Part shown: piece after piece, positions 11,401 through 23,100 of the stretch | How the letters are laid out: the number at the start of each line of letters is the position of its first letter | Position numbering within the stretch: the first letter of the stretch is position 1 | Source of the DNA: Parachlorella kessleri | Lineage: Eukaryota; Chlorophyta; Trebouxiophyceae; Chlorellales; Chlorellaceae | Assembly (NCBI GenBank): GCA_001598975.1 | Contig: BBXU01001857.1 | Span: 1 to 29,131, forward strand | Direction: 5' to 3' | DNA length: 29,131 nt | Translations under genes and position numbers: made by a program | The notes under the pieces: model-generated | Told to the model about the DNA's origin: nothing | What the model saw: the letters and a program-made list of their open reading frames with translations, nothing else | The model's database searches: none

Positions 11401-14400
11401 GAACTTATCAAAGGCTCACAGGAAGTTTAAAAATGGGCAAATTTGCTGTGACAATACTATGCGGTTGACTGTCCCTATCCCTCTATGCAAAAGACGCTGA
11501 TATTGATCAAAGGCACTTTCTCTCTGCCAGCCAAAAAATCATGTGCAAGCGGACTCCACCAAGTGCTGGTTCCAAACTGAGTTGGACATTTGCACATTTC
11601 CTGTCAAACTTCCCCGGCCAGCACTATACCTGTGCAGCAACTAGTGCCTCCTGTTCAGCAGCCAGCTCACGCCGTAAGTCCGTAGCCTCCGCCCTTGCCA
11701 GCAAGACCTGAGACTCCAACTCAGGCAGCTGGGCTGCTGTGGCTTCAAGCTGAGCGGTTAGTGCCACAATTCTGCCAGCAGCTTCCACCCCTGCCCGCTG
11801 GTGGCTGGCGCACTGGCTTCGCAAGCTCGCAGCCTCAGCTGCAGAAGTAAGAAAAGGCCTGTTAGGTTGCCTTGCAGCTTTGGCTTTCTGGATGGCGCTT
11901 CACGGCAATCGCAAACGATTTCATGCTGGTAGTTTGCCCTCAGGGCATCCAAAATGCCTCATTTCACCTGCAGCGTGCTCCAGCTCTTCCTTGTGCTTGG
12001 CGGTAGCTACCTCCAACTCCTCAACCGTCTGGCCCAGATCTGCACGGAAGGGAAGCGCTGCAGCATAGTTTGTGGGGTAAGGGAAGGGTTTGCCAATCTT
12101 AACTTACTGAACAATGGTGTGTCCTTCTTGCAGCGTGCCAAAAAACAAGGAACCTCAAAGGTTGCCTTTCGGCCTCTTGGCACCACAATCTGTGTCACCC
12201 CACACAGTGTACACTATGCGTATATCACATGGCGCCAGCAGCTTTCAAGTGAGCTCCTGGTTGACAATGTAACATTCAATAGTATACCCATGATGCTTGC
12301 ACACTGACCTTGGAGCTCGTTGTCTCTCTGAGCCAGCTGGAACTCAACATGCTTCTTGTGCTGTTCTAGCTGCCGATGTAGTTGCCGCAAAGAATCAAGC
12401 TCTTGCTGCAATTATGCAGGGAGGGGTACCTTTTTTGATTGTCGCCCTAAACGTTTGACGCTACCTGCCCCGTGATATGTTCCAAGCCATGCACCTGCCA
12501 ATACTACTGCTTCCAGGAGGGCACTTTGCTCATTTCAACCAGACACCCATTGCCTTGTTCCCAAGTAAAAGGTGCCCCTGGTTGCAGGGTCGACATCCTT
12601 GCTAGTGAAGCCAGGCATGTGCACCCATACAGGAAGCCCATACCACCGCTACACTGGTCCTTTTAAAGCTATGCTTACCTGCAGCTCAGCAACCTGAGCT
12701 TCTTTGGACTTTAGAATGTCCTGCATCTCCTGTGCCCCTTTCAGCGCTGCCGCAATGCTTTCGGCTGCTGCGCTTTGGGCTGCCTCATGCTCGTCTCTCT
12801 GGGAAGCCAGGGTTTCTCGAGTCTCATGGAGCTCCCGCTGCAGGCTGCTGCACTCCTGCTCCAGGGTGCTGACGCGCTTCCTGCAGAGCATGGTGGGGAG
12901 CGGGAGTTGAGTCAAGAACCCGGGGCGCAAGGTATGCTACAGCACCCTCACGCCGAGCACCAGGATTTTCATCAGCAAACAAGTTGGGTCCATGTGTTGT
13001 AGCAATGATTGTCTACAGTCCTACAGGCGTACGCCAGTATGGAATGGCTGTGCCAGTGCCATCTCAGTTGAAACCGGCCAACCGTGGTCAGTTTATCTCC
13101 AAGCTAAGAACCGCTGTGAATGGCCCAGTTGTCATTGACGGCTGCACTTTCAACATGCAGTACCTGCAACATCATGAATGCTCACCTCATGCCGTCCAAC
13201 TGGTGAAGGGCATCGTTGTAGTCTCCTTGCCTTTCAGCAGCCACAGCACGCTCCTGTTCCATTTGCGTCTGCAGGCTGCTGTGCTCCGCCGCTAGGCTGC
13301 AGTTGCAAAAGTGAAATATCTCTTCCTGCGTCCGCTTTTGCATGGGCCTTCTTGATGTAGCTAGCCCATGTCTGGAGCCCCAGTAGGATAGTAGCTTACT
13401 TCTCGGCTTTGTGTAAGGCTGATGCCATCCCCACCGCCTGCGCCTGCAGGTCTCACCTGGCCAGCTGGGCCGCCCGCTGCCGTTCTCCTTCCGTCTTGGC
13501 ATGCTCCAGCTGCTGGTTTTCCAATCGCAGCTGGGCGCATTCAGCCTCGATGCGTTGCATCCGTTGCTCCAGCTGCTGTGCCTCCAGTTCCACCTGGCAA
13601 GCATGTTCACCAGACTCTCGGACCTCAGCTGGGTGCACTGTCAATGTCGACCATCTGCTGCCACATTGCAAACCTCATACTTGCAACCTGGGACAGGCAC
13701 GATTACAATAACCCGTAAACTAGCCTGACACCGACAGCAGCGTTTGTAGGAGCACTACAATACTAAGTGCCTGCCATTGAGACCTACCTGTGAGCGTAGA
13801 GTAAGTTCTGATGAGGCCCTGAGCAGTGCAGCACTGCTCTCCTCTCTCACTAGCTCCAGCTGCTGCTCAAAGCGGCTAGCCTTCCGCCGCGCAGGGCTAA
13901 GCTCGGCTTGTAGTGCTGCATTTGTCCTGCATAAAAGTGTGGTTCAGCATGAAGTGACATTACTGACGGTACCTATTTGCAAACATATCCTCTAGGTCTG
14001 TGCCGCACCTGCCACTTCTGGAGCTCTGTACCATACGCAAACTGTGTGCCATCCAAAACTAAACTTCACGTGAACACAAGCAATGCGCCAGGCTTACCTT
14101 TCTAGGTTTTGCATGTTTTGTTGCAAGCAACTTAGTTGCTGCTGCAGCTGGACCCTGGCAGCATTGGCCGTTCGCAGCTGCTCCTGCTCATCAGTAAGCT
14201 GCAATGCCAGCTGAGACACTTCAATGTCCTACAGAGCAAATCAGAGCGATATCAGCGCTCTTCTTCAAGCGATATCTAGATGCAGATCCTACTGCATGAT
14301 GGCCATTTGCCACACATACAAGCAACCAAAATACAGGTTTGACAGGCGGCATATGATGCAGGAGGGCCATAGCCCTTAAACACAAGCAGTCCGCACCTTG

Positions 14401-17400
14401 TCGGCTACAGCCTGGCTGCGAATGTGGTCAGCTGCCATGTCACTCTCCATCTGCACCAGGATAGAGTACCCCTACCTTGAAAGGTCAGCTTTAAACCCTC
14501 CAGTGAAGGTAAAAGCTGTACACCCCTTCAGGAAAGGTACATGCACTGATGCAATACAAGCAGGCTCAGCAAAAAGACCAGCTGGTGACCTGCAGCAACT
14601 TCTGCATACTGTCAAGGCTTTGCAGCCTCCAGGAGCCAAGCTGGACACTGAAGCTCAAACATTCAGTACCAGGCCTCAATGAACAAGCAGGGTCCATACA
14701 GCTTAACAGCATGCTGGGAGTTGGAGCCACCTGCCAAGAGTACTTCATGACGCACCCTGAGGGATGCAGCCATAGCCTGCTGAGCCACCGCATCCTCCTG
14801 GGCAGCCTCCAAAGCGTCCGCGACCGCCAGCAGCTCCCCACGCAGCCCTCCCACATCGCTCTGAAGCCGCTGCAGCTCCTCTCGGTCTATCAGCTCCCGC
14901 AGACGATCCACCTCCTGGCCCAGCCGCAGGTTCTCGGCTGTGTGGAGAAGGCACAGGTTCCATACTTAGTCTGGGGGGATTCCACGGTTGTATGCTGGGT
15001 TGTACGCGAGGTGTGCCTGCGCCTGGTGGCTGCCTTCATTCTCCAACATGCAATGCAGTATACCAAACGTGTACCGCCCGCACTAGCTAGTGTAGTGAGC
15101 ACCATTCGAAAATGTACCTGCAAACCTCTTCACTTCTGGGTGTGCCTCCAGCCTGGCCTTGAGCAACTCTACCTCCTGCTGCAGCTCCACAACGCGCTCG
15201 TCAGCAGCGTCATTACCTGCATAGGACATGCGACAGGGCTTACTGATGTAAAATGAGGCCTTGTGAAAGTTGCCCTCTTAGTGCTGCAGGCTCACCAATG
15301 CCCAAGATCACCTGCTGCAGCCGGCATTTCTCACTATGTGACAGGCAACGCATATAGTCTGCCAGCTCACCATTCTGCAGGCGGGCCAGCCTGGCATCCT
15401 TCAGCTTGGCTATCATGGTCTGGCGCTGCAGGTCACCGTCCTTGAGCTTCAGTAGCTCGCCTAGCTGCTGCAGCTCAGCCTGTAGACGTGCTGCCTCCCT
15501 AGCTGCTGTCTCCTCACGCCGCAAAGCGGCCACCAGGGCACGGCGCGTGCCCTACAACATGGAACACGCTCAGGAGATTTATCTTAAGTCTTGTTAATTG
15601 TGTTTGCACTGTAAATAACGCACCATAAGGGTCCAAATCAGAGCGTCCTACAGTGCTTGATATGAGCACGATCACTCCTACGCCAGGGGGTGCAATCCCT
15701 TGTCATGACTACCTTCTGCTTGCTGTCAATGCCAGGACTGTTCTCAGCCAGCAGCAAGCCTGCGCACCTGCTGAGTTCCTGCCCCTGGAGAAGCCATCAG
15801 AGGGGAGCCGCTGATGGTCCTCAGTGTTGAGAAGCGAAGCGGTGAACCAAAGCCTTCAGCCCAGGGCAGGTCAGTACCAAGCCCTGCCTGCTGCTGCTGC
15901 TGCGCCGGCAGCAAGGACCCATTCTTGTACCGGGCCAACTCCTCCCGCACGCGCTTAAGCTCCCTTTGGAGGGCAGCAGCCTCACCAGTGGTATCCTCAT
16001 TTACCACAGCCTGCAATTTCCAACAGACAAGTTGTTTTTGCCTGTGCCTTCATTAAGAACAAGCATGGTACCAACAGCTCCATGGACAATGGTGCTTCGT
16101 GCAAGTCAAACCTAGGGGGGATTTGGCCCAGCTCTCCCTCTGAGCACCCGGGCACAAACTGGCAGCTGATAATGCTAATGGGACACTGACCTTGTTCTTG
16201 ATTCTTTTAGTGGCATCAGCAAACCGCAGCGTGGACAGAGTCTCAGCCAGGTTGACTGTGGCTGCAACCAGAAAGTAAAAGCAGACGATTTGTGCTTCCA
16301 TAGCCCTAATCTGCCCCTAGCCTACGATAGTCACTATACAATACTTCTGGCTGAAACGAGGTTATAGCAGAGCACTGGGATCACCCAGCCGCAAGGCATG
16401 ATCGCTACTCAGCACCCTCGAGGCCCTCACTGCCTGACCTGGGCTAATGGTGGCAATGAGGCAAGCCTTGGCATTGCCACCCAAGGAGTCCTGCACGTGC
16501 AGAGATTGGCTTGTACCAGTGACAAGGGACAGCTGTAGTAGTGATTGCATTGCAAGCAGTCAGCCATCTGTGCTGGATGCAGGCGGCTGTCAAAGCATGA
16601 AAGGTGCCCAGTCTGCGGTACTGTAAGTATGCAAGGGTGACTCGCTGACACAAGTGTTGCACCTGGAGCAGAAATGTGAGCCGCGAGTCTCGGTAGGGCA
16701 CATGTCGAGCCTTGCCACTCTGCAAATCCACCAGGCTGGCTATCACGTGTCCCAGGGTCGACAATGACCTGCAAGGCAGAGCAAGTGCTCACCTTGCTTC
16801 TGTACGTGATTATTCCCTGGCGACATAGCTGAAACACAGGTTGCACCTGCGTCCCCCATTGCTACAGCACCCCTTCATGTCTGCCGCAACTCACTTGTTG
16901 ATGCTGCTGGCCTCCCGCAGGCGCTCTCCCTGCGCGCCAGAGGATTTCTGGCGCTCGCTCCCTGCAAGCGACCGGACCAAGCCAGCTCAAGTTCAGCCAT
17001 CCACAACCAGGGTTACCTGCCCTTTGCGGAGGAGGCTCTACAGCCAAAGCTCAGTATCTAATCACTCTCAGACAATTTTGCCGTCATGTGTTCCATCACA
17101 CATGGCCGCAGCCAAACCTTAGGCAGGAAGCAACAGCATGGCTGAACCGAACACCCTCAAGCAGCAGCTTACCCATTGGAACCGAACACCCTCAAGCAGC
17201 AGCTCCACAGGTCTGCACCAAGGACTTATGTAAACTTAGTGAAGCGGAAGGGTCGGTGGTTTAACTGTCATAGTTACCTGCCAGATCCACTAGGTGCAGG
17301 CGACTGAAGCGGATATTGGTAGCGCCACTGGCGCTGGTGGTTTTGCTCTCCAGGGTGCAGGTGAAGACGCAGTGTGACCGTGAACTCTTGTCATTCCTGC

Positions 17401-20004
17401 AGTGACATCGCAGGCAGGCATGTGTTAGGGTAGGAGCATGCAGCAACTGACTCCGAGTGCCGTATTTAATATCGGTAGTATTTGTAGCATGCAGGCTATG
17501 CGGCTTTGACTGGTGCAGGGTGCCAAGTGTACATCAACGCCCTGAATTAAAAAACTTTCATTTGCAAGTTGTGCATGCAAACAGGATTGGAACATGGGTG
17601 TGGCGTTTATGGGACAGGCCATGCGGGCTATTAATGGTCTCGTTACTGGGAGACTAACAACAGCATTGTTAGGTGGCAGCTTGCTCTTAGGCAGGCTCGT
17701 TGCCACTTAGTACACAATAGTACAGGTAATCAGCCTGACAGACTGCAACACTTACATGTTGGTCTCGCCTACCCTCCTGTTGGAGATGCCCTGCTGCAGA
17801 AGCTGGATTACATCCTCCACTGCATGGCCGGAAGAGCAAGATGCATGGCGATCAGGCCTAGGCACACGTGCATCAACAATGCTAGAATCCACTGTGTCAG
17901 CACCTGTGGCACCCAACTGCAAGATAAATAAGGTGAAAAGAATCGTGGCCGAGTGCGAAGGTCTTGTGCTTCTGGTCATGCACAGGTGCACAGTGTGCAC
18001 TCTGGTGCTGTCTCAGCGGACTTACCACTGCAGCACTCGTCCTCACGGAGCCCCTCAACAAACACCCCTTTCCTTATGTCTTCCCTGACGGCCAGATTGG
18101 TGGCGGCAGGATTAAGCAAGTCTGTGAGGGTCTCATTGTAGATCTGCGCTCACCACCAACACATAGGCAGACCATGGGTTTGCAACGACCCTCACGGTCC
18201 GGCTGAATGTAGGCTGGCAGGAGGGCAACCCAGCTGATGCACAAAATGAAACAGAGACAGTCGGGTGAAGTCTTGAAGTGCCATGCGCAGCTACAAGGGT
18301 ATGCTGCCTTGACTTGCGCTCACCTCTAAGAAACTGCAGCGCAGCATGAACTTGCAGACCTCCCCTTCCTGCATTGCAGGCAGTTCTGGCAAACATCAGC
18401 AACCGTTATCGTCCTTGATGATTGATAAGGAGCAATTGTACTTTAGGTTTAAGTTCACAGCGTGGGTGGTGAGTCAAGCCCCTGAGTTCTTGCCCCAGGC
18501 ACCCACAATACATATCACCATCAATAGGCTCACTATTGTCCCAGGGACGAGTCACGCTAGTAAAAAAGCAAATAGAATGCAGCGTCGACACCACACCAGG
18601 GAAGCTGAGTCTTCAGCACCGCAACTGCCTAGGAGTTCTACACATGTGGCACTCATGATGGCTGCCACAGTGCTTCCCTTACCCTGGCCTGCTCCTGCTT
18701 CTCTCTGATCCGCATGAACAGGTGCTCAAACACGCGCTGTATGAGCCCGCGCGTTTCACCCAGGCTGTCTGTTCCTGTCTGCCCATCGCCTGAGTCGCTG
18801 TCCCCCAGCATTGTGAAGGTTTTCCCACTACCTGTCTGGCCATACCTGTAGGATGTGAATGAACAAGCAAGAAAAATTGGTGCGAATTTCAGGGCAACTT
18901 GATGTGAGACAACAGCTGATGCTTCTCTGTGTTCGAGCGACAGATAGGTAGGATGCAACACTCTAACCTGGGTTACTTCAAGTGCTCCGGCCATGCCTAA
19001 CCCTGCTCATAGTCGCCACTCACGCGAAGATGCAGCCATTGAAGCCTTCCAAACAGTTCTCCACTATATGGCGGCCACCAGCTGCAGCAGCAGAGACAGC
19101 ATTAGGTTGTTAAGGAATGGACCCGCCCCAGGACAAAGGCTGTCGCCTGTCGCACCTAGCCTGCTAGAAGCATATAACAGCAGTTCCAGCCACACGGTAG
19201 TCCTAGACAACACAGGCTGTCAGAGAACCCAGCATCCCAAACCTCACCTCGGAAGATGCTTTCTTGGCTTGCGTCTTGCTGTGCCACGTGATCAAATGTG
19301 AAGAGATGTGGCTCATGGGCCGAGGCGACCCTCAAGGAGGTGGCACTCTGGGCCTGGACACAGACGGACCCCCCCAAGCTGTGCTCACGGTCATCTGGTG
19401 GCCGCACTCTCACTATGACCTGCAATAAAAGCAAGTCGATGGCACCTGTCACAAAGCAGAAACAAGGCCCGCTAATCCAAGTGTGAACAGGTGCTTTGGT
19501 AAACTGCACACGCAGTTGCACCTTTGGGCCCACCACTTGCCTTGATGTTGTTCTCCCCAGCTGGTGGCTGGACATCAGCTGCATCCTGGTTGCTGGCTAC
19601 AACCCTGTTCCGCACACTTGGTGTGTGATCCGCTGTTGTCGCACGCTGTTGTGCTGGGCGGCCACCGCCGCACGTTTTAAGCCCTTGTAGGCTAGGGTCG
19701 CGCTGCAGCCGGGGCTTGGGTGTCTGCTTTTCTCCAGCCAGCACCTTGGGCTGCACATGGAAACGTTGTGTCAGCCTAGTTAGCTCTGTTAAGCCACTGT
19801 CATCCAAGTACTGTGCACGCTCTCGATCCAGCCTCGCACCGTGGGAGCAGCATTGTAGGCCCTCAACAGCTGCCTGCCGTTCCTTGAAACACTTTCTGGC
19901 GTTGCGCTGCTCAGCAATCTCCTTGGGGCCAGTGGAGAGACGTCATTCTCATCTTTAGCGTCTTTTGCTGAGCTGCGCTTCAACGCAGACAGTAAAGACT
20001 TCAT
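8493..20004 (-). CDS. Kinesin-12 (POK/PAKRP/KIF15-type motor), about 1,595 codons
   Basis: Plus-end-type microtubule motor of the kinesin-12 family, which in plants and animals acts on spindle, phragmoplast or division-plane microtubules. Exons: 19541-20004 (internal frame change unresolved), 19248-19419, 19024-19081, 18683-18845, 18324-18368, 18026-18143, 17756-17819, 17278-17396, 16895-16961, 16663-16768, 16439-16490, 16191-16261, 15768-16010, 15296-15551, 15118-15216, 14756-14937, 14397-14450, 14098-14228, 13788-13926, 13457-13593, 13186-13296, 12679-12880, 12309-12405, 11968-12039, 11630-11838, 10820-11398, 10523-10642, 10124-10214, 9634-9830, 9272-9397, 8780-8941, 8493-8600. All phases from 19419 down mesh, giving 1,450 codons with the stop. 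The start at 20004 follows an in-frame TGA. The motor lies near the N terminus (residues about 146-490) and a long coiled-coil tail follows. Kinesin-12 marks are [14 protein letters not shown] (about 682-695) and, near the C terminus, [19 protein letters not shown] (about 1398-1416). Length matches the family. Confidence 0.93.
8780..15216 (-). other. Coiled-coil stalk and tail of kinesin-12
   Basis: The stalk is Gln-, Glu- and Leu-rich with heptad spacing across about 17 exons. The largest exon, 10820-11398, encodes 193 residues of nearly uninterrupted Gln/Ala-rich coiled coil. The conserved [19 protein letters not shown] block opens exon 9634-9830. In KIF15 and plant kinesin-12 an equivalent block (GHQN... 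KLKxEN) sits in the tail near the end of the coil. Past it come an acidic segment ([12 protein letters not shown], exon 9272-9397), a short Pro/acidic region in exon 8780-8941 and a basic end (KLQRIRRT) in the last exon. The family dimerises or oligomerises through this coil, and partners bind the tail; partners here are unknown. Confidence 0.85.
16191..19419 (-). other. Kinesin motor domain of the kinesin-12 gene (11 exons)
   Basis: In order along the minus strand: the first strand VIVRVRPP (from 19419); the ATP-binding P-loop [13 protein letters not shown], whose codons span the 19024/18845 junction; the [12 protein letters not shown] helix typical of kinesin-12; [20 protein letters not shown] (exon from 18143); switch I NDKSSRSH (exon from 17396); switch II LVDLAGSE, split by the intron after 17278; [16 protein letters not shown], split by the intron after 16895; [32 protein letters not shown]; and [20 protein letters not shown] ending at 16191. 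Every catalytic element is intact, so an active ATPase is expected. The neck starts at 16010 with [15 protein letters not shown]. Confidence 0.95.
17144..17204. repeat. 26-bp direct repeat in a kinesin intron, period 35
   Basis: The same 26 bases, starting GAACCGAACACCCTCAAGCA, occur at 17144-17169 and again at 17179-17204, separated by 9 nt. The pair lies in the intron between the exons ending at 17278 and starting at 16961. It looks like a recent local duplication. No function is visible. Confidence 0.9.
19539..19540 (-). other. GC-AG intron donor in the kinesin-12 gene
   Basis: The exon ending AACATCAAG at 19541 is followed by GCAAGT rather than GTAAGT. The matching acceptor is TTGCAG, and the next exon starts at 19419 with GTCATAGTGAGAGTGCGG, the first strand of the motor. 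Joining here at phase 0 leads directly into the motor. AAG|GCAAGT is the textbook context for the minor GC-AG intron class. Confidence 0.75.
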
Positions 20005-20174
20005 CCTAGAAGCACATTGTAGCGATCAAGTCGGCAACGAGCCGGAAACGATGCATTTGGTACACAGAGGATTTTGCAGGGACCCCTGCGCTGCGTGCTG
20101 TGGTAATTACGGGTTGAAAGCTTAAGTCAGTGTACGAGTGGTTCTAGTGGCTGAATCGCTTGTTGCCTATCCGT
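20005..20174. promoter_or_regulatory. 170-bp divergent promoter region between kinesin-12 and a coiled-coil gene
   Basis: The two start codons, 20004 (-) and 20175 (+), are only 170 bp apart and both are preceded by in-frame stops. The two 5' UTRs and promoters must therefore overlap or abut. I see no TATA box. A small palindrome, GCAGGG-AC-CCCTGC, lies at 20076-20089, near the middle. A shared bidirectional promoter would predict co-expression, for example in dividing cells; that is inference. Confidence 0.6.
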
Positions 20175-23100
20175 ATGGGCGGCATGGCCTATCAGCGAGC
20201 ACAGTCGTGGTCACCTGTGTGGTCAGACACTCTTGGCCAGGTTCGCACAGAGCTGCTCACAACTGATCAAAACGCACTTAAGCAGCACTGCACCAGAACC
20301 AAACTCAAGCTTTGGGATGATACTTGTGTTGCGCGCCGCCATTTGTACTTTGTGTGCCACCGAACTGCTCAACTCCACTCCTGGCCTCTGCTGCAGAACG
20401 AGGGCCCTGAGCTGCCCCTCAGTGCTAGTACCCAGTTCGTAAGCGGGCATAACAGCCAGCTGTACTATGGCAGCGGCGGTCGTGATGGGAAGCGGCAGCT
20501 GGACCTGAGTCAGCAGGACAGCTACACGGTCTCCTTGCCTGGGAGCAGGTCCAGCGATGCTATACGTGCCTACTCACCAGCGCCACAAGTCTATGAGACC
20601 CTGGCAGAGCTTAGCCTTACAAACTCTCCTGCCAAGCACTATGTCACACACCAGCAGGCTGCTGCTGCGCCCACATTTGTGAGTGAGAGGACCCTTGAGC
20701 GGGACCTGCGGCCAGGAGCACTGCCATCCCGAAGGCCGTCCTCCCAGGCGGAGGATTTAGAGCGTTCTAATGCCGAGCTTCTCCACAGGGTGGCAGAGCT
20801 GCAGGTGCGACGCAAATCTGGGGGCTGTAGAGGAGTTGATGTGGACAGCTCCACTTTAAGAGCCCAACAGGTGGCCTTTTGGCGACAGGTGCATGCAAAT
20901 GTGTTGCTACAATGCTTCCAGCCTTCCAAGTTACCTGCAAGCCAGTGCCGTGCTTCTGCAGGAGAGACTGGCGGCAGCAGAGGAGGCAGCCATCTCAAAG
21001 CGCACACCAGCCAGGGGCCCAGCAGCACACCCCGCCGATGCCGACAGGGAGGTGCGTGAGCTGCAGAGCAGGCTAGCAGCCAGGCAGCGTGAGGCTGCGG
21101 CAGGCCAACAGGCCCTTGAGCATGCACGGGCTGAAGCCAAAGCCTGCGCTGCACAGCTGCAGCAGGAGCGCAGCAGGAGTGCTGGGCTGGAGGATGAGGT
21201 GGCACGGTGGCGAGATGAATACCACAAGGTGAACACACTTGCGGCAAGCTGGTTACGCTGCATTTCTGGTCAAGGCTGGCTGTTGTCCAAGTGGTTGTGC
21301 TCAAGCCGGTTGATGTGGATGCCAGGAAAGCGTGAACTCAAATCTGCCTCAAAGGTGACAGAGCTGAGTATGTCACACTCCTCAGCTTAGTACTGTTCTA
21401 TTCTGTGCTGTTGACAGCTGAAGAAGGAGTTTGCTGCCCTGGCACGCAAGCTGGAGAATACTGCTGCCCAAGGCAGCCTCCTAGATGGCAATGTAGGCGC
21501 TCTCAAAAGGCAGAACGCTGAGCTCAGCAAAGCTCTGGCGCAGCAAGAGTCCGCCTCCAGTGACTTACAGGAAAAAATGCAGGCGCTGCGGGTGGGTGAC
21601 TGCTATAAAATATCTGAACGTCAGATCCGGCATGCCCAAGCATGCGCTCATGGCCCGTCATGGACTCCCAGGGCGTGCGCCGTAGCACATGCCCCTGCCA
21701 TTGCCTTTATGGCCCCATTCCAGGCATGGCGATATTACACTAGTTTGCAGTTGAGTTCTGTTGTGGTACTACTTTTCAACGCTTCTTGGGTCATTACTAC
21801 CTAGGATCATCCCAACAAATGTTTCGGCACTCACGGCATTGCAAGTCCTGCAGAGCCATGAGGCCAGCCAGATCAAGCAGCTGCAGCAGCTGACGCAGGA
21901 AGTGGAGGTTTTGCATGGCGATAATGCAGCGCTGCAGCAACAGCAGCACAACTATATCGTAAGTTGGAGTGCCCCTGGATTGTAAGTTTAGCTTGTCAGG
22001 CGCCGGTGCATCCTCCGTTCCAGGTGTATCTTTTGCTGTTAATGTGCTTGTGGGAACACTACTCATGTCAGGGACATGCAGCCCATCTTTGATGTTGCTC
22101 ATAAGTTATTCACAGCAAGTGCACGGTTCAAGCCTGTTGCAGGCAGAGGACGCCAACCGCCACAGCCAGGTGCAGCAGCTTTGGGATGAAAGAGAACAGC
22201 TCTTCAGCGAGAACACATCCCTGCGGCAGCAGGTCCAGGATCTGAATGTGAGTGACTTACCTGCCAATGAGCCTGACATGCTTGCTAAGAGGTACACTCA
22301 ATGTTCTCAGTTGTACCACGTCATGTCCATTTTGCACTGTCTTTCAAAAGACTGTGTGGAAGGAATGTCTGTGTCTGTCTACATTGGGGTTAGTGGGTTA
22401 GTGGTCCAAGTCAGTGAGACCAAGCAGAACCCCTAGTCAGGGTGGCCAAGCCTTAGTCAGACTGGGGAAGGGGGGTTGAGTTTGTTGTTGAGTTAGCACT
22501 CAATATTTCTATAGGTAATACCCTAGTGGAAGTGGAAGGGGAAGCAAGTGGAAGTGTTGCATCATGCAGGCCGAGCTGCACCACATGGGGCAGGCATTCG
22601 CGGGTGCTCGCAGGCAGCTGCAAGACAGCATGGCCAGGGAGCACAATTTGGCAGACAAGGCAAACATTCAGCAGTTCTCTGGGCAACAAACCAACCTGCA
22701 GCTGCCAGCTAGTGTGTCAGCAGGGCCTTACAGGCCTGCCTTTTCTCAAATGCAGCGGCCTGGTACTGGACAGGCAGTGCCAGCTGGTGAGGGTCAGCAT
22801 GTACATCCAAATGCAGTACAGGAGCTGCAACGGGCCCAGTCCTCACATGGGCTGGCTCACTCGCATACTGGGCGGTCGGAGCATGCATTGCAGCAGAGCT
22901 GGGCAGCCTTGCACCAGAGCATGCGCGGGTCCAGCATGGAGGCTGCAGCCGCGCACGCAGAGTGGCAGCGCAGGGGTTTGGAAATGGCTCAAAGTGCAGA
23001 TGGCAGCAGGGCTGGCCCACCTCCTCCAGCGATGCGCAGTCTGAGCTTTGAGGGTCAGCATGCAGTCAGCAATGGCACCGGCTTGGAGAGGGTGGCAGTC

